From assembly GCA_003707065.3 (NCBI GenBank), contig PPXM03000003.1:806001-870000 (forward strand): a stretch of DNA of 64,000 nucleotides, written 5' to 3'. The notes beneath the pieces were generated by a model. That model did not search any database. It was not told the DNA's origin and saw only the letters and a program-made list of their open reading frames with translations. Below are positions 62,084-64,000 of the stretch, in pieces. The position numbers were made by a program, and so were the translations under genes. Within the stretch, counting starts at the first letter, position 1, and each line of letters opens with the position of its first letter. The DNA is from Trigonopsis variabilis (taxonomy: Eukaryota > Ascomycota > Trigonopsidomycetes > Trigonopsidales > Trigonopsidaceae).

Positions 62084-64000
62084 GCTTTGCCGGGCGGTTT
62101 TGCATTGATAGATATCAGTGACGCATAGTTGTGACCTTCTTGCTACTCAAACTCAAAGTGGCTAGGGCTCAAAACGAAGCGCACTCTCAGATACCACCTG
62201 TGAAGTGGATGATACCTCAGGACTAGTTACTTGGACTGCGCAGTACAAGTTGATTAAGGGGAGAATAGAGAGGAGATATCTTAGATATTAGAAAGGTGCT
62301 ACATAATTTTTCACGGCTCTTCTTTTGGAATTTACTCTACTTCTGACAATTTATTTATGCGCCTTTTTTAGATAAAATGCCCGATATATTATTAACTTCA
62401 TGAAGCTTTTATCAAGTTACTAACAAGAGTTATGGTGCCTTGCCATGTTAATGAAGGAGATAGGCCACCATTCAAAGAGTCCATCATTCATACTATAAGA
62501 GTTGTAAATAAGATCCTTGCTCATCTGGACTTCTTGCTTTACTCGTTGTCTCAAGGCCGAATCAACTGATACTCCAAGCCAGGATATGGTGGAAGACATG
62601 TGTTGAATGAATTCGGCAGAATGTCTTTACGAATTGATATTACTCCGCTGCTGATACTTTAGCTCAGACGATTATCTCTAAAAGCATTTGCTGATGTCGA
62701 CTGTTCCTTAGAAAAGAACTTTTTGTTTTTGAACACTTGGAAGCTCGGGATGAGAGTTATAAACAACTGATCAAGATAAGAACAGCACACCCTTGCATTG
62801 CGACTATTTCAGCCAAATACGCTAGAAACGTCCAAATACAAGGACTCTGGGCGAATGACTAAAAAGGGCGCGGTAATATTGGTCAACGGAGGAGTAAGGA
62901 GCCTCACTGACTATAGTCACGGCCCCTAATGCAACTGGGTGGATTGGTATTCTCCTACAATAAATCTAAATCCAATACGTACATTGTTTTGAAGATCGCA
63001 ATCTTGCACTGTCCCCTATGGCGCAAATACGTCAGGATCAAACGAATGATGTAAGAGCTATGATGGAAGATGAGGGACAATACGACTAGGAACCCTTCCG
63101 AATCGTCTGAATTGCCAGAGGTGGGATCTACTGATAGGAGAATTCCGAGCTTTCCTAATGAGATAATCGGTTCTAGTATGGTCAATCAACAATGGTATTA
63201 CAGTATGCCGTGCCCTCGGATAAGGAACCGTTGAGAGGACTAGCTGGGTTTTACCGAGGGTCCAAGCAAGCTGTGACTTCATGGGATTTACCGAGAATGT
63301 AAGATAGACGCGTAGTTGATTAGAATCTCGGAATTACCCAGATACGAGCTATTGTCGATTGTCAGAGATAGAGAGGCCACAAGTCAACTTGTTGTCCCCT
63401 TTTCTGGCCCGAGCCAAAACTCATGACTCAGAGTCGTCGAAGGAAAACGCAGCTAAAATGACAAGATCTCAATACGATAAAAAAGAACTAAAGAAAAGAA
63501 ATAACAATCAATACGTGAACTCGTAGAAATTCATCGAAAGCGCCAATATGAAGGAAGATATAAAGCCAAAAAGGGAATATGATGGAGAAAAAACTCAACG
63601 TCAGGCCAAGACAAGAAGAGGCACTTATCTTTCGTACTCCTGTCTCTATCCATACCGGAGTTTTCCGCCCAGTGCCAATGAGATCGATGAAGATTCACTC
63701 CCTTAGAGATTGTAGCTTTATCTCTGGACCGCTTCTCTTATCAAAATCTCGGGATCTGCCGAGACGAGCTGCATCCAAGGCGAGAATGCAAAGAAAGCTT
63801 TTTGAAGTAAAAAAACAAGGAAGATTACTTAGTTAAAAAAGTCAAATATCCGAGTAATTTCAAGTATTTAACAATCTTTCATGGGAATGTCAACGAAAGC
63901 AAACCTTTGGAAGGTTCAAAGAGTTGCAGTCGAGTCTAAAAAATTTAGCCAAGCCGTGTCTAAAAACGGTAATCGGGACTGTAAGAGAGAGACAATTATG
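62084..64000. other. Gene-poor window end
   Basis: About 1.9 kb with no supportable gene. A plus-strand frame at 63579-63836 is basic, low in complexity and unlike any family I know. Two related short segments occur at 63324-63350 and 63745-63770 (both AATCTCGG...ACGAGCT), which suggests a decayed repeat, but too little is shared to name one. Confidence 0.35.

Noticed and set aside
62084-64000. Transposable element or virus-derived remnant at the window end
   Set aside because: I found no terminal repeats, no reverse transcriptase or transposase motifs, and only one weak pair of short similar segments.

Overview
The window is nuclear DNA of a filamentous or dimorphic fungus, most likely an ascomycete and possibly an early-diverging one; that lineage call is inference. 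The support is a class IV chitin synthase beside its Skt5/Chs4 activator, an ENA-type cation ATPase, a Yme2 homologue, a VPS3844 protein, an RTC4-domain protein, an LCHN/DUF4484 DENN protein and a UGA4-type permease. Most introns are tiny (about 32-49 nt), with a CTAAC-like branch site only 4-9 nt before the 3' AG. The genes are ordinary, compact and single-copy, on both strands, with few repeats.

Layout: 0-10.8 kb holds a fasciclin membrane protein, RNA polymerase I/III subunit AC19 (four exons), GPI-ethanolamine phosphate transferase 2, glutaminyl-tRNA synthetase and a mitochondrial carrier. 11-22 kb holds a DENN/LCHN protein, then a cell-wall neighbourhood: CHS3-type chitin synthase head-to-head with SKT5/CHS4, followed by a secreted GH17-like protein with an altered catalytic motif. 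22.8-29.7 kb holds a WD40 protein, the mitochondrial phosphate carrier and YME2. 29.8-42.6 kb holds a vacuolar zinc transporter, a CaM kinase, HAP3 (NF-YB) back-to-back with CIA1, a proteasome assembly chaperone, a UBP9/13-type deubiquitinase, a small CBS-domain protein, OST2/DAD1 and a TMEM14 protein. 44-53 kb holds an ENA P-type ATPase, YOS1, an RTC4-like protein, a VPS3844 protein and a UGA4-like permease. 55.5-62 kb holds D-amino-acid oxidase, mitochondrial malic enzyme (six exons), exosome subunit RRP4 and an intron-containing tRNA-Pro(CGG). The stretches 53.1-55.5 kb and 62.1-64 kb hold no gene I can support.

Six small genes (AC19, HAP3, the CBS protein, OST2/DAD1, TMEM14, YOS1) and most of the malic enzyme N-terminus are broken up by introns. 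I rebuilt them by reading splice sites against remembered family sequences, so exon borders are predictions that agree in frame but have not been tested with RNA data. Functional links visible here: a chitin synthase with its activator, a CCAAT-factor subunit in the same window as CCAAT boxes between two mitochondrial genes, and GATA-type sites upstream of a permease likely to be under nitrogen control.
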